Assembly: GCA_018335795.1 (NCBI GenBank)
Contig: JAGXRP010000082.1
Location: 62,001 to 126,000, forward strand
Direction of reading: 5' to 3'
Length of the DNA stretch: 64,000 nucleotides
From: Desulfobulbaceae bacterium
GTDB taxonomy: Bacteria > Bacteroidota > Ignavibacteria > Kapaibacteriales > UBA2268
How positions within the stretch are numbered: the first letter of the stretch is position 1; each line of letters begins with the position of its first letter. The translations under genes and the position numbers were made by a program. A model generated the notes under the pieces. That model searched no databases, was not told where the DNA came from, and worked only from the letters and a program-made list of their open reading frames with translations. Positions 9,177 to 17,901 of this stretch are shown in pieces.

Positions 9177-10007
9177 ATGAAATTCAATATAAAAATAGAA
9201 TCTAAACATATTTACGGGCTGTCAATTGCTTTGTTACTTATGCTTATCGCTTTGCCGATGTTTGTAAGTAAAGCTAGTGACAATAGGAAAACTAAGTTCC
9301 GCCACCTAACCAACGAGGCTTACGGATATGGCGAAAAGCTGGAATATAATGTCGGGTATAAGTTTATAACCGCCGGTACAGGATATTTCCATATTCAGCC
9401 GGACCCAATTTATCGCAATGGTAGAGAGTCATACGATATTCGCTTTCAGGTGCAATCAATGCCAAGTTTGGATTGGCTCTACAGAGTGAGAGACCAATAC
9501 AGGACTGTGCTTGATGTCAGTGGTATTTTCCCTTGGGAATTTGAACAACGAATCCGCGAAGGGAACTATCGCAGAGATTTCAGAGCCGTATTCGAGCAAG
9601 CTACCAATCAAGTTAAAGTGAAGGATAAAACTTTCAATGTTCCGGATTACACTCATGATATAGTTTCAGCATTTTTCTATGTTCGCACGCTTAATTTGAC
9701 AAATATGCCTAAAGATACTATGTTCTATTTGCAAAATTTTTGGGACGATACAACCTACTCATTGGGAGTGAAAATTCGAGGTAGAGAAACCATAAAGGTG
9801 GATGCAGGAACGTTCAAATGTATTGTAATTGAGCCAATGGTGACTGAGGGCGGGCTTTTTAAGAGCGAAGGCAATATCTTAGTTTGGTTGTCTGATGACG
9901 ACCGTAAGATACCCGTCAAAGTTGCCGCAAAAATCCCTATTGGTTATGTAGAAGCTAAATTAACGCGATATTCAGGTCTTCGAGGACCTTTAAAGGCTAA
10001 ACTATGA
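9177..10007 (+). CDS. DUF3108 envelope protein
   Basis: 276 residues from the ATG at 9177, chosen because it places the hydrophobic segment (GLSIALLLMLIALPMFV) about 15 residues from the N-terminus as a signal peptide or anchor; ATG 9144 and TTG 9126 are in-frame alternatives. The mature part has DUF3108 features: the opening GEKLEYNVGYKFITAGTG, the W-x-R-DQYRT segment, GRETIKVDAGTFKCIVIEP and the late ILVWLSDDDRKIPVKV. DUF3108 proteins are beta-rich, periplasmic or outer-membrane associated, and uncharacterised. The stop overlaps the next start (LolA-like) by four bases, tying it to lipoprotein and envelope functions. Confidence 0.85.
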   Translation: MKFNIKIESKHIYGLSIALLLMLIALPMFVSKASDNRKTKFRHLTNEAYGYGEKLEYNVGYKFITAGTGYFHIQPDPIYRNGRESYDIRFQVQSMPSLDWLYRVRDQYRTVLDVSGIFPWEFEQRIREGNYRRDFRAVFEQATNQVKVKDKTFNVPDYTHDIVSAFFYVRTLNLTNMPKDTMFYLQNFWDDTTYSLGVKIRGRETIKVDAGTFKCIVIEPMVTEGGLFKSEGNILVWLSDDDRKIPVKVAAKIPIGYVEAKLTRYSGLRGPLKAKL

Positions 10008-10615
10008 CAAAGTACATTATCATTTTATTTTCTCTTTTTATTTCATCATTGGGAATGGTTTACGCACAATCAAGTGCAGATGCTGAATTTAAAGAGATGA
10101 AAAGAATATATGGAAATATGAAAACTGTTTCTTTTCATTTTACAAATCAAGACAATTCAAATATCAATGGTTCTTTAATTGCAAAACGCGGTAATAAGTT
10201 CTCCTTACATTTCGGCAATCGAATAATCCGATGCGACGGAAATACGGTTTGGAACCACTCTAAAGATGAAAATAACATAATCATAAGTAATTTCGAATCG
10301 CATGGCGATGAAAATTCAATCGAAACTATCTTCTTTTCTATGCTTGATAATCATAGACCTGTTGGATTGAGGAGTTCGACCAATTCTGCGGGAAATAAAT
10401 TGATGCTTCTTGATTTGGTTTCGACCGAAGACCCAAATCGTAAAATTGAAATTGCATACTTCCCCGATAGCAGAACTATTGCTGAAGTCACATTGACAAA
10501 CAACTACGTAGTCGAAACTTGGATAATCAGCAAACTCAAGATTAACCCAGAAATAGCCGATAATACTTTCAAATTCGAATCTGATGACAAAATTGAAATG
10601 ATTGACTTGCGATGA
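10004..10615 (+). CDS. LolA-like periplasmic outer-membrane lipoprotein carrier
   Basis: 203 residues with a signal peptide (1-21, ending VYAQS). The mature part has the LolA/LolB unclosed-barrel pattern: KTVSFHFTNQ, then GSLIAKRGNKFSLHFGNR, then IIRCDGNTVWNH, and later IEIAYFPDSRTIAEVTLTN. In the family the protein accepts lipoproteins from LolCDE and carries them to the outer membrane. Identity to E. coli LolA is low, so it could be a paralogue serving other lipids. It overlaps the DUF3108 gene upstream and the lipoprotein gene downstream by four bases each (ATGA), a tightly coupled trio. Confidence 0.72.
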   Translation: MTKYIIILFSLFISSLGMVYAQSSADAEFKEMKRIYGNMKTVSFHFTNQDNSNINGSLIAKRGNKFSLHFGNRIIRCDGNTVWNHSKDENNIIISNFESHGDENSIETIFFSMLDNHRPVGLRSSTNSAGNKLMLLDLVSTEDPNRKIEIAYFPDSRTIAEVTLTNNYVVETWIISKLKINPEIADNTFKFESDDKIEMIDLR

Positions 10616-11226
10616 AAACTATTTATACTTTTTTATTGATTATTGCTTTTTTTGCCTTTATATCATTGGCATGTTCGCCTGTGAGGAGTTCGGCTGTTGG
10701 CAAAGCACCAAAAAAGGCTCCGCCATCGTCGGAATTCCTTGTAAATGAAGAAAGCAAACCTCGTCCGCGATTTTCGGATACTACTGTTGTTGACCTGCCA
10801 CCGGTAACAGTGGCGACAACATTGGACGAAAGCAAAATAGTACGCAATCTTGATAAAGAATTCAGCCAAGCCGTTAAACTATTTGAGCAAAAGAAGTATG
10901 ATAGTGCATGTGACAGATTCACACAATATCGTGAGACTTTAGACCCAAAGGATTCCTTATATTTTGAAGCTATTTTTTATATCAGCGAATGTTTTGTTGT
11001 TCAAAATAAGTTTGCAGAGGCAGAGCGGAACCTACTTCTACTTTATAGTTCAGGATTGACACCTGATTCTATTTTCGAGAAAACTTTGATTAGACTTGGA
11101 CATATAAATTGTGCATTGAAAAGAGAGCAGAAAGCATCAGTCTTTTTTAAGGAATTGGGTGACAAATACCCAAGTTCGATATACTTACCTTTGGCTGATT
11201 GTGAGTTTATCAAAGTCGGAAATTAG
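10612..11226 (+). CDS. Lipoprotein with TPR-like helical repeats
   Basis: 204 residues with a lipoprotein signal (lipobox SLAC, Cys at residue 21). After a Pro/Ser-rich linker (20-75), residues 85-200 are helical with TPR-like features: AVKLFEQKKYDSACDRFTQYRE, IFYISECFVVQNKFAEAERNLLLLY and GHINCALKREQKASVFFKELGDKYP. This resembles YbgF/BamD-type proteins, but no specific assignment is justified. It is the last gene of the DUF3108-LolA unit. Its 3' end overlaps the convergent pdxB gene by 42 bases. Confidence 0.75.
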   Translation: MKTIYTFLLIIAFFAFISLACSPVRSSAVGKAPKKAPPSSEFLVNEESKPRPRFSDTTVVDLPPVTVATTLDESKIVRNLDKEFSQAVKLFEQKKYDSACDRFTQYRETLDPKDSLYFEAIFYISECFVVQNKFAEAERNLLLLYSSGLTPDSIFEKTLIRLGHINCALKREQKASVFFKELGDKYPSSIYLPLADCEFIKVGN

Positions 11227-12309
11227 CAGTTCGCGACGGGCTGGGTAATTTTTCCTTATCTCGTCAAACATTCGAGCTTTCCCTTCCCTATCTTCAGCAA
11301 AAGTTTTCGCGAAAATTTCTTTATCACGTAAGAAAGCTCGGCTTTCGTCCATCTTCTCATAAAGTTCTTTCTGATTAAGCCTTGCAATAGAGGTTTTTAT
11401 ATCATTTGAAATTGCTTTACTCAACAATTTTAAATCATACTCTATTCCTGTATGCGATGATAAGGCTTTAAGCATCATCAATGAACCGTTCAATTTTCCA
11501 TCAAACGAATAACCTGCTATATGTGGAGTAGCTATCAGACACTTTTCGGCAAGCTCGGAATCGAAATTTGGTTCTGATTCCCAAACATCAATCACAAATG
11601 TGATATTCTTCTCATTTTTGATTTGTTTCAAAGCCGCTTCGTCCACAACTCCACCACGTGAAGTATGAATAAACAAAGCATTATCTCGTAATTTGGCAAT
11701 CAAATCTGAATTTATCAAATTTGAAGTTGGAAATTCACAATTTTGGGTCAGAGGTACATGATTGGTGATGATATTGCAGGTCGTGAATAAATCTTCAATT
11801 TCACTGTATGTTGTATAATTTGGGAAGCTAAAGCCTGATTTACGAAGCGGAGGGTCATTGACAATGATTTTCAAACCGATTTTCTCACCAAAATCTGCCA
11901 ATCTTTGCCCGATATTCCCAAAACCAATAATACCGATTGTTGTATTTTGTAAAGATATATGATTGAGTTTCGACCAATGCAAAATGGAAAAAATCACATA
12001 TTCGGCAACTGATGTAGCATTCGAGCCGATAGCAGAATGAAATGTAATTCCGCTTTGCAGAAGAAAATTTGTATCAATATGGTCAGACCCTGATGTCGCA
12101 GTAGCCACGAATCTTATATATGTTCCAGTGAGCAAATTTTCATTCACCTTAGTCTGAGAGCGACATATCAAAAAGTTAGCGTTGGTTGTTTTAAGCAATT
12201 GATTCGTAATTTCACGCCCCGGAACTTTGATAATATTATGATAATCGGACAAAATTACATCAATAATCGGGATATTTTCGTCAATTACTATTGTATCTTT
12301 CTTTAGCAT
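11185..12309 (-). CDS. pdxB: 4-phosphoerythronate dehydrogenase PdxB
   Basis: 374 residues, normal for PdxB. NAD-dependent oxidation of 4-phospho-D-erythronate in the DXP-dependent route to pyridoxal phosphate. The N-terminal substrate domain is characteristic (IDENIPI, VPGREI, RSQTKVNENLL, ATATSGSDHID), followed by the Rossmann fold with GFGNIGQRLADFG (nucleotide-binding GxGxxG near residue 155), the catalytic region TSRGGVVDEAAL and the late TPHIAGYS, which supplies the catalytic His. The C-terminal ~100 residues match the PdxB dimerisation domain. Its tail overlaps the convergent lipoprotein gene by 42 bases. Confidence 0.88.
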   Translation of the reverse strand: MLKKDTIVIDENIPIIDVILSDYHNIIKVPGREITNQLLKTTNANFLICRSQTKVNENLLTGTYIRFVATATSGSDHIDTNFLLQSGITFHSAIGSNATSVAEYVIFSILHWSKLNHISLQNTTIGIIGFGNIGQRLADFGEKIGLKIIVNDPPLRKSGFSFPNYTTYSEIEDLFTTCNIITNHVPLTQNCEFPTSNLINSDLIAKLRDNALFIHTSRGGVVDEAALKQIKNEKNITFVIDVWESEPNFDSELAEKCLIATPHIAGYSFDGKLNGSLMMLKALSSHTGIEYDLKLLSKAISNDIKTSIARLNQKELYEKMDESRAFLRDKEIFAKTFAEDREGKARMFDEIRKNYPARRELLISDFDKLTISQR

Positions 12310-12336
12310 ATTTTCTTTATTCTAAATTGAATTAAG

Positions 12337-12364
12337 TTTGTAATACAAAAGAATGATAATTTTG
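12337..12364 (+). promoter_or_regulatory. Candidate TAnnTTTG promoter for panB
   Basis: TAATTTTG at 12357-12364 with TTTG at 12337-12340, spacer 16 bases (shorter than the Bacteroides optimum), ending 25 bases before the panB ATG. Confidence 0.4.
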
Positions 12365-12389
12365 CAAAAAACCTAAACAAAGATTGATA

Positions 12390-13217
12390 ATGAGTATAGT
12401 TCAGCATTACGATTTTGAAAAAAGAAAAGTAACGACTCTTAGACTGAAAGAGATGAAGAAGTTGGGCATCAAAATAGCTTGTCTGACAGCTTATGATGCA
12501 ACGATAGCAAAAATTTTTGACGAAGCCGGCATAGATTTGATGTTGGTTGGCGATTCATTAGGCAATATTGTTCAAGGACACGAAACAACTCTTTCGGTAA
12601 CGCTCCAAGACACTATTTACCACACAAAAGCTGTCGTTAATGGTACTGAACGTGCATTGATAGTAGCAGATATGCCATTTATGAGTTATCAGGTTTCTGC
12701 AAATGAAGCCTTCACCAACGCAGGCAAAATAATGAAAGAAACGGGCTGCAATGCTGTTAAGTTAGAAGGAAGTCGCAATGTGACAGAAGCAATTTCGCGA
12801 ATGACCGAAGCCGGAATACCTGTAATGGGACATCTAGGGCTAACACCTCAAAGCATCAATCAATTTGGTTCTTATAGAGCACGCGGTACTAATGCAGAAG
12901 AAGCAAATCAAATTTACAATGACGCCTTAATGATTCAAGAAGCAGGTGCTTTTGCAATCGTTTTGGAAAAAATCCCGGCTGCACTCGGCAAAAGAATTAC
13001 AGATTCACTATCAATTCCGACTATCGGAATAGGTGCAGGACCGCATTGCGACGGGCAAATCTTAGTTTATACGGATATGCTTGGCATTACTATAGACTTC
13101 AATCCACGGTTCGTACGTAGATATTCAAATTTGAACGAAATCATGAAAAAAGCGGTCGGTCATTATTCAGATGACATTAGGAATTCAAAATTCCCTAATG
13201 AAAAGGAAAGTTATTGA
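12390..13217 (+). CDS. panB: 3-methyl-2-oxobutanoate hydroxymethyltransferase
   Basis: 275 residues from the ATG at 12390 (an in-frame TTG at 12384 is less likely). First committed step of pantothenate and CoA synthesis: transfer of a hydroxymethyl group from methylene-tetrahydrofolate to 2-oxoisovalerate. Family motifs are present throughout: CLTAYDATIAKI, LVGDSLGNIVQGHETTL, VADMPFMSY, VKLEGS, MGHLGLTPQS and IPTIGIGAGPHCDGQILV. The short C-terminal helix region follows. Its stop overlaps the start of the next lipoprotein gene by one base. No panC or panD is nearby. Confidence 0.95.
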   Translation: MSIVQHYDFEKRKVTTLRLKEMKKLGIKIACLTAYDATIAKIFDEAGIDLMLVGDSLGNIVQGHETTLSVTLQDTIYHTKAVVNGTERALIVADMPFMSYQVSANEAFTNAGKIMKETGCNAVKLEGSRNVTEAISRMTEAGIPVMGHLGLTPQSINQFGSYRARGTNAEEANQIYNDALMIQEAGAFAIVLEKIPAALGKRITDSLSIPTIGIGAGPHCDGQILVYTDMLGITIDFNPRFVRRYSNLNEIMKKAVGHYSDDIRNSKFPNEKESY

Positions 13218-13612
13218 TGAGAAACAAAATTTATAAAGCTATTGTCATAATACTGAGTTCAATCATATTATTTTATGCTTGTAATAGCAATGCATTGACA
13301 AGTTTGGACGACATAGTTTTTCCCGAAAAAGATGTAAGTTATTTGCACCAAGTAGAGCCGTTTTTGAGATTCACTTGTGCTTTTGTGGGATGTCATGGCT
13401 ATACGGCAGCAGGAGGAGTAATCTTAAACGATTATTTTGAAATTATGAAAGTGCCAGGTCTTGTTATACCGGGGAATGCCGAACAAAGCTCACTGATACA
13501 GATTCTCGAAGATAAATTGCCCCATTTCACTTATTATGAGCGTTCAAAAATCAACCAAAATCATATTACCGGAATGCGGAAATGGGTTGATGAAGGTGCA
13601 AAAAACAACTGA
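13217..13612 (+). CDS. Small lipoprotein with cytochrome-c-like CX4CH domain
   Basis: 131 residues from the ATG at 13217 (TGATG overlap with panB; AAAGGAAAG upstream serves as ribosome site). Signal with lipobox LFYAC. The rest resembles the planctomycete-type cytochrome-c domain: a Cys-His motif CAFVGCHG near residues 55-62, then PGNAEQSSLIQIL and a C-terminal HITGMRKWVDEGA, equivalent to the family's iR.WIdeGA end. The two Cys are separated by four residues (CX4CH) rather than the usual two; such motifs can bind haem in some multihaem cytochromes. Haem attachment here is inference. A surface or periplasmic electron carrier is possible. Confidence 0.7.
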   Translation: MRNKIYKAIVIILSSIILFYACNSNALTSLDDIVFPEKDVSYLHQVEPFLRFTCAFVGCHGYTAAGGVILNDYFEIMKVPGLVIPGNAEQSSLIQILEDKLPHFTYYERSKINQNHITGMRKWVDEGAKNN

Positions 13613-13618
13613 TTTATT

Positions 13619-13647
13619 TTTGCAAATCAAAATAGATATTATATTTG
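13619..13647 (+). promoter_or_regulatory. Candidate TAnnTTTG promoter for the 13712 gene
   Basis: TTTG at 13619-13622, a 17-base spacer, TATATTTG at 13640-13647. The ATG follows at 13712 with an AGGAGA ribosome site. Confidence 0.45.
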
Positions 13648-13711
13648 TGTTTATTCAAAGTAATATTTTAAAAATGTATTTTGTAAATCGGAAAAATTAA
13701 GGAGATGCCCA

Positions 13712-14737
13712 ATGAAAAAATTCTATGCCATTTTTTTTACTGCATTAATATCAATAATGATACTTGCAAGTTGCGACCAAGGACCGAAACCGGTCGAAAT
13801 AGGAGAACTGAAAACATATTCAGATCCTGCAACTAAATTTTCTATTCAATACCCCTCAAATTGGGAGCAGCAAAGCGTTGCTGGTTCACGCTTCATAGCT
13901 TTTTCGCACGACCAAGTTCGTCGCCGTTTTAACCAATATGATTCACAAGGATTCCCCGGAGCAAAAATTGATTTGATTGTATTAGCTCTCGATAGCACAA
14001 AAACTCTGGATAGCGTTATAGCAAGTTCAAAGATTTTTGACCCTTCATTGTATGAAACTGCACCAACAACTGTTGATGGTGTTCAAGGTAAAAAACTGTC
14101 TTATTCATTTGAATTAGAAGATGGAATGTTTAACGGTCTGATGATTTTTGCTACAAAAGATGGTGGACGTGCAACAGTACTGACATTAGAGACTTTCGCA
14201 GGAACTTACGATATTTATAAAGAAAAATTTGATGAGATAATTGCATCATTGAAATTAGCTGAAACACCATCTCAGACAATTGATACGGTATTCCAAACCG
14301 AGGAAGCCGAACCTCCTTCATTGACTCTAGCAGAGCGTTCAGGTGATGGATTTACAATTGGCATTCCCGATAATTTTGGTGCTGAAAATATTGGTAAATC
14401 ATCCGGAGCTTTGAAATCATGGAGCTTCTTAGGCAAACGCCGTGGCGATTCATTCATTAAAATAGAAACTTTCGATGCTTCAAAAAACAAAGATTTGAAA
14501 AAAATTGTTGAAGAAAACAAATCATTCTTTGGCAACGGTACTCCACAAAAAACTACTCTCGGCGGAAAAGAATCTTATAGAATTGATTATAAACCTGCAG
14601 CTAAAGTGAAAGGTAAAGTTTGGTTTGCTATCAGCGGTGATAAACTTTACAGAGTTGTGATTAACTGGTTTGCCGATGAAGAGGCTGCTTTCTTGCCTCC
14701 ATTTGAAAAATCTGTTCAATCGTTCAAATTTGACTAA
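13712..14737 (+). CDS. Lipoprotein with two PsbP/Mog1-like domains
   Basis: 341 residues; lipobox ILASC with Cys at residue 21. Two related halves: residues 30-180, starting TYSDPATKFSIQYPSNWEQQ (the typical PsbP-like opening, in which a damaged or weak fit is predicted as DUF1795), and residues 195-341, starting SGDGFTIGIPDNFGAEN. Both end in a segment of the type YKEKFDEIIASLKL or FLPPFEKSVQSFKF, which is the usual last helix of this fold. Function unknown; the fold is common in secreted lipoproteins. It has its own promoter and is followed by a terminator. Confidence 0.75.
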   Translation: MKKFYAIFFTALISIMILASCDQGPKPVEIGELKTYSDPATKFSIQYPSNWEQQSVAGSRFIAFSHDQVRRRFNQYDSQGFPGAKIDLIVLALDSTKTLDSVIASSKIFDPSLYETAPTTVDGVQGKKLSYSFELEDGMFNGLMIFATKDGGRATVLTLETFAGTYDIYKEKFDEIIASLKLAETPSQTIDTVFQTEEAEPPSLTLAERSGDGFTIGIPDNFGAENIGKSSGALKSWSFLGKRRGDSFIKIETFDASKNKDLKKIVEENKSFFGNGTPQKTTLGGKESYRIDYKPAAKVKGKVWFAISGDKLYRVVINWFADEEAAFLPPFEKSVQSFKFD

Positions 14738-14764
14738 TTATTTTGGGAATTTTTTTCAAAAACG

Positions 14765-14792
14765 AGCTGTCTCAATTGGGGCAGCTTTTTTT
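14765..14792 (+). terminator. Rho-independent terminator
   Basis: Stem of about nine pairs starting AGCTG and closing CAGCT around an AATT loop, then seven Ts. It lies 27 bases after the PsbP-like lipoprotein stop. Confidence 0.75.
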
Positions 14793-14861
14793 ATTTTCAG
14801 CAATCAAAACGCATTTATCCTTACATTTGTACTCACAATTAAAATCAAAATTAAAGTTGAA

Positions 14862-16028
14862 ATGATGCTTAAAAAAGTTAGTTCTGAAAGAATTTCCACG
14901 ATGGGTGAATCCATATTTACGACTATGAGCAAATTAGCTTTTGAAAAAAATGCAGTCAATCTTGGACAGGGATTTCCGGATTTTGACGGTTATGCGATGA
15001 TATTTGAAAGTGCTTATCGTGCAATGAAAGAAGGTAAAAATCAATATGCTCCAAGCCCAGGAATCAAATCACTCAGAGATGTTATAAGCGTGGTGAATGG
15101 CAATCATTACGGTGTTGCTTATAATCCGGATACTGAAATTACTATCACAGCAGGAGCCACAGAAGCACTTTATTGCGTAATGCAAGCATTCCTGAACAGT
15201 GGTGACGAAGCTATTTTATTCGAGCCGTATTATGATGCACACTTTGCAGATGTAATCTTAGCAGGCGGAATTCCAAAATTTGTAACTTTGCATAAACCGG
15301 ATTTTTCTTTTTCTATAGAAGAATTAGAACAAGCCATTACTCCAAAAACTAAACTCATAGTCTTAAATACTCCTCATAACCCGACTGGTAAAGTCTTTTC
15401 AACAGCGGAATTGAAGATAATTGCAGAAATTGCTGTAAATCATAATTTGCTCGTTGTGAGTGATGAAGTGTATGAATTTTTGACATTTGATTCGGTCAAA
15501 CATTTCCCTATATCAAAGCTCGAAGGCATGAAAGAGCGAACTATAACCATATCATCAACAGGTAAAACATTCGGTTCAACAGGATGGAAAATTGGATATG
15601 TTTGTGCGGCCAAAGGATTGACGGATTCAATACGAAAAGTGCACCAATGGACAACATTCGCTGTCAATACACCTGCTCAGCATGCTATGGCAGATGCATT
15701 CGGCACACTCGACACATATTTACCCGATTTTCGTGCATTATACCAAAATAAAAGAGATTTGCTCTACAATGCTTTGAAAGGTTCAGAATACAATCCATAC
15801 TTGCCTGAAGGAAGTTATTTCATGATGATTGATGTACCCCATAAATTTGATAATGATGTGGATGCTGCAATGAAATTAGTTACAGAATTCGGTGTAGCTG
15901 TAATTCCTCCATCAGTATTTTATTCCAAATCTGACGAAGGTGCAACGCTGCTTAGACTATGCTTTGCTAAGAAAGATGAAACTTTGATTAAAGGTGCGGA
16001 GAATTTACTTAAAGCTTTAAAAGTGTAG
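14862..16028 (+). CDS. Class I/II PLP aminotransferase, methionine/kynurenine type (YbdL-like)
   Basis: 388 residues from the ATG at 14862 (a second ATG follows directly at 14865). A longer open frame reaches back to 14670, but it would overlap the previous gene and its terminator, so it is rejected. A TACATTTG element lies at 14822-14829. The opening (ISTMGESIFTTMS, NLGQGFPDFDG) is characteristic of YbdL-type methionine aminotransferase and of kynurenine aminotransferase/glutamine transaminase K. Catalytic features: TAGATEAL, NTPHNPTGKVF, SDEVYEFL, SSTGKTFGSTGWKIGY (PLP lysine in STGKTF) and the C-terminal LRLCFAKKDETL arginine. The likely substrate is methionine or aromatic/kynurenine; sequence alone does not decide. 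Confidence 0.85.
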   Translation: MMLKKVSSERISTMGESIFTTMSKLAFEKNAVNLGQGFPDFDGYAMIFESAYRAMKEGKNQYAPSPGIKSLRDVISVVNGNHYGVAYNPDTEITITAGATEALYCVMQAFLNSGDEAILFEPYYDAHFADVILAGGIPKFVTLHKPDFSFSIEELEQAITPKTKLIVLNTPHNPTGKVFSTAELKIIAEIAVNHNLLVVSDEVYEFLTFDSVKHFPISKLEGMKERTITISSTGKTFGSTGWKIGYVCAAKGLTDSIRKVHQWTTFAVNTPAQHAMADAFGTLDTYLPDFRALYQNKRDLLYNALKGSEYNPYLPEGSYFMMIDVPHKFDNDVDAAMKLVTEFGVAVIPPSVFYSKSDEGATLLRLCFAKKDETLIKGAENLLKALKV

Positions 16029-16033
16029 ATAAA

Positions 16034-16501
16034 ATGAAAAGCGTACACCATAAATATATGCAATTAGCAATTGAGCAAGCCCGAAAAGCTTTCAGCAACG
16101 GCGATGTCCCCGTAGGCGCAGTGATTGTGCGAAATGAAGAAATTATCGGCACGGGCTATAATATGGTTGAAAAAATGGGCGACCCGACTTTGCATGCCGA
16201 AATCATTGCCTTGCGTGAAGCCTCGGAAAATATTGGAGCAAAATTTATTTACGACAGTACATTGTATGTAACTTTAGAACCTTGCGTAATGTGTGTCGGT
16301 GCGATAGTTCTTGCACGATTGAAATGCATTGTTTTTGGCGCTGATGACCTCAAAATGGGAGCATGTGGTAGTTTGTTTTCAATACCTGCCGAACCCCAAT
16401 TAAACCACCGAGTAGAAGTAATTGGCGGGATTAATTCAACTGCTTGTTCTAAATTATTAAGTGATTTTTTTGAGCAAATCCGAATTAAAAAGGAGAATTA
16501 A
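16034..16501 (+). CDS. tadA: tRNA adenosine(34) deaminase TadA
   Basis: 155 residues. Zinc-dependent deaminase that makes inosine at the wobble position of tRNA-Arg(ACG). The motif HAE (His54, Glu56) and PCxxC (EPCVMC, Cys84 and Cys87) give the zinc site and proton shuttle. Family pieces GDVPVGAVIV, GYNMVE and GACGSLFSI are in place; RL-K and FGADDLKMGA are TadA-type rather than cytosine-deaminase type. It starts six bases after the aminotransferase stop and ends directly against rsmI, so the aminotransferase, tadA, rsmI and tmk form one operon. Confidence 0.92.
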   Translation: MKSVHHKYMQLAIEQARKAFSNGDVPVGAVIVRNEEIIGTGYNMVEKMGDPTLHAEIIALREASENIGAKFIYDSTLYVTLEPCVMCVGAIVLARLKCIVFGADDLKMGACGSLFSIPAEPQLNHRVEVIGGINSTACSKLLSDFFEQIRIKKEN

Positions 16502-17188
16502 ATGTTTGAATCTGCTCTGTATATAGTCCCAACACCGATAGGAAATCTCGATGACATCACGATCAGAGCAGTCAAGACATTAGAATCTGTTGATTTTATT
16601 GCTTGTGAAGACACTCGTCATACAGGCATTTTGTTGAAATTATTAAATATTTCCGGCAAAAAATTAATTTCGTACCATGACCACAATGAAATTCAAAAAG
16701 CAGAGGAAATCGCTAAAATCATCTCGGATGGCAAATCAGTTGCACTTGTCAGCGACGCCGGCACACCCTTGATTTCAGACCCTGGGTATAGATTAGTCAA
16801 GAAAGCAATTGAATCCGGCTGCAAAATCATCTCACTTCCGGGAGCCACGGCATTCGTCCCTGCAATCGCAGCATCCGGTTTGGCAGTACACGGATTTTCA
16901 TTCTTTGGATTCATTCCCCAAAAAAAAGGTCGCAAAACATTTCTCGAGAATATAAAAAACTCTCTATTAACCTCAGTTTTTTATGAATCACCTCACCGAT
17001 TGCCAAGATTACTCAAGGAAATAAAAGAAATTATTGATGATAACCGAAAAATAGTAATCGCCAAAGAAATCAGCAAAATACATGAAACATACGTCAGAAC
17101 TACAACTCAAAAAGCATTGGAAGATTTTGAAAATCTTTCGGAATTTAAGGGAGAATTTGTTATTTTGATAGATGGAAAAAATCAATAA
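16502..17188 (+). CDS. rsmI: 16S rRNA (cytidine(1402)-2'-O)-methyltransferase
   Basis: 228 residues. SAM-dependent 2'-O-methylation of C1402 in the ribosomal P site. TP-methylase fold with characteristic segments: YIVPTPIGNLDDIT at the N-terminus, ACEDTRHTGILL, ALVSDAGTPLISDPGYRLV, and FFGFIPQKKGRK followed by VFYESPHRL. Length is slightly short of E. coli RsmI (286) because the C-terminal extension is missing, as in many relatives. The start follows the tadA stop without a gap and has an AAGGAG ribosome site within the tadA tail. Confidence 0.94.
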   Translation: MFESALYIVPTPIGNLDDITIRAVKTLESVDFIACEDTRHTGILLKLLNISGKKLISYHDHNEIQKAEEIAKIISDGKSVALVSDAGTPLISDPGYRLVKKAIESGCKIISLPGATAFVPAIAASGLAVHGFSFFGFIPQKKGRKTFLENIKNSLLTSVFYESPHRLPRLLKEIKEIIDDNRKIVIAKEISKIHETYVRTTTQKALEDFENLSEFKGEFVILIDGKNQ

Positions 17189-17197
17189 TGGAAAAAT

Positions 17198-17809
17198 ATG
17201 TTTATAACATTTGAAGGGATTGACGGCAGTGGCAAAACTACCCAAATCAAACTATTGCAAGATTACATCAAATCACTTGGCAATCAGACCGTCATAATAC
17301 GAGAACCTGGTGGAACTCCTTTTTCCGAAATTATAAGAGATATTTTGCTGAACAAGGATATTGAAATCAATCCCGTTTCCGAATTATTGCTGTTCGAAGC
17401 CGCACGAGCAAATCTCACCCAACAAGTTATAATTCCTGCTCTGAAAAATGGGTTTTATGTGCTTTGCGATAGATTTTACGATTCTACAACTGCATACCAA
17501 GGGTATGGCAGACAATTGAATCTTGATGAGGTACTCAATTGCCACAAGCTTGCAACTTTGGGATTAAAGCCGGATTTGACATTTTACCTCAAATTGTCGT
17601 TGGATGAATCATTAAAACGCTCGGCACACAAAAAGGCAGACAGAATGGAAAGAGCCGGACGGGAGTTTTTCTTGCGTGTACTTGACGGATATGACGCAAT
17701 AGCAGAATCAGAGCCTGAGAGGTTTGTGATAATTGACGCTGCCGGAGACATAGAAGAAACACATAGGAAAATCGTGTCGTTTATTACAAGGAAATCCCCC
17801 AACAAATAA
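17198..17809 (+). CDS. tmk: Thymidylate kinase
   Basis: 203 residues. Phosphorylates dTMP to dTDP for DNA synthesis. P-loop EGIDGSGKTT at residues 5-14, DR(F/Y) motif in CDRFYDSTTAYQGYGR, and a lid region with RMERAGREFF. The REPGGTPFSE segment is the usual dTMP-site loop. It begins nine bases after the rsmI stop and closes the operon. Confidence 0.95.
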   Translation: MFITFEGIDGSGKTTQIKLLQDYIKSLGNQTVIIREPGGTPFSEIIRDILLNKDIEINPVSELLLFEAARANLTQQVIIPALKNGFYVLCDRFYDSTTAYQGYGRQLNLDEVLNCHKLATLGLKPDLTFYLKLSLDESLKRSAHKKADRMERAGREFFLRVLDGYDAIAESEPERFVIIDAAGDIEETHRKIVSFITRKSPNK

Positions 17810-17838
17810 AGTTTTATGAATACAACTATCACATATAT

Positions 17839-17866
17839 TTTGGTACTCGTATTTTGATTATTTTTG
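17839..17866 (+). promoter_or_regulatory. Candidate TAnnTTTG promoter for the proline dehydrogenase gene
   Basis: TTTG at 17839-17842, 16-base spacer, TATTTTTG at 17859-17866, followed by the ATG at 17902. Confidence 0.4.
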
Positions 17867-17901
17867 TAAATTAATAATTGTCATTTAACATTGGAACTTT
17901 T

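Noticed and set aside
14670..14861. N-terminal extension of the aminotransferase
   Set aside because: Would overlap the previous gene and its terminator; homology to the family begins at the MMLKKVSS start.
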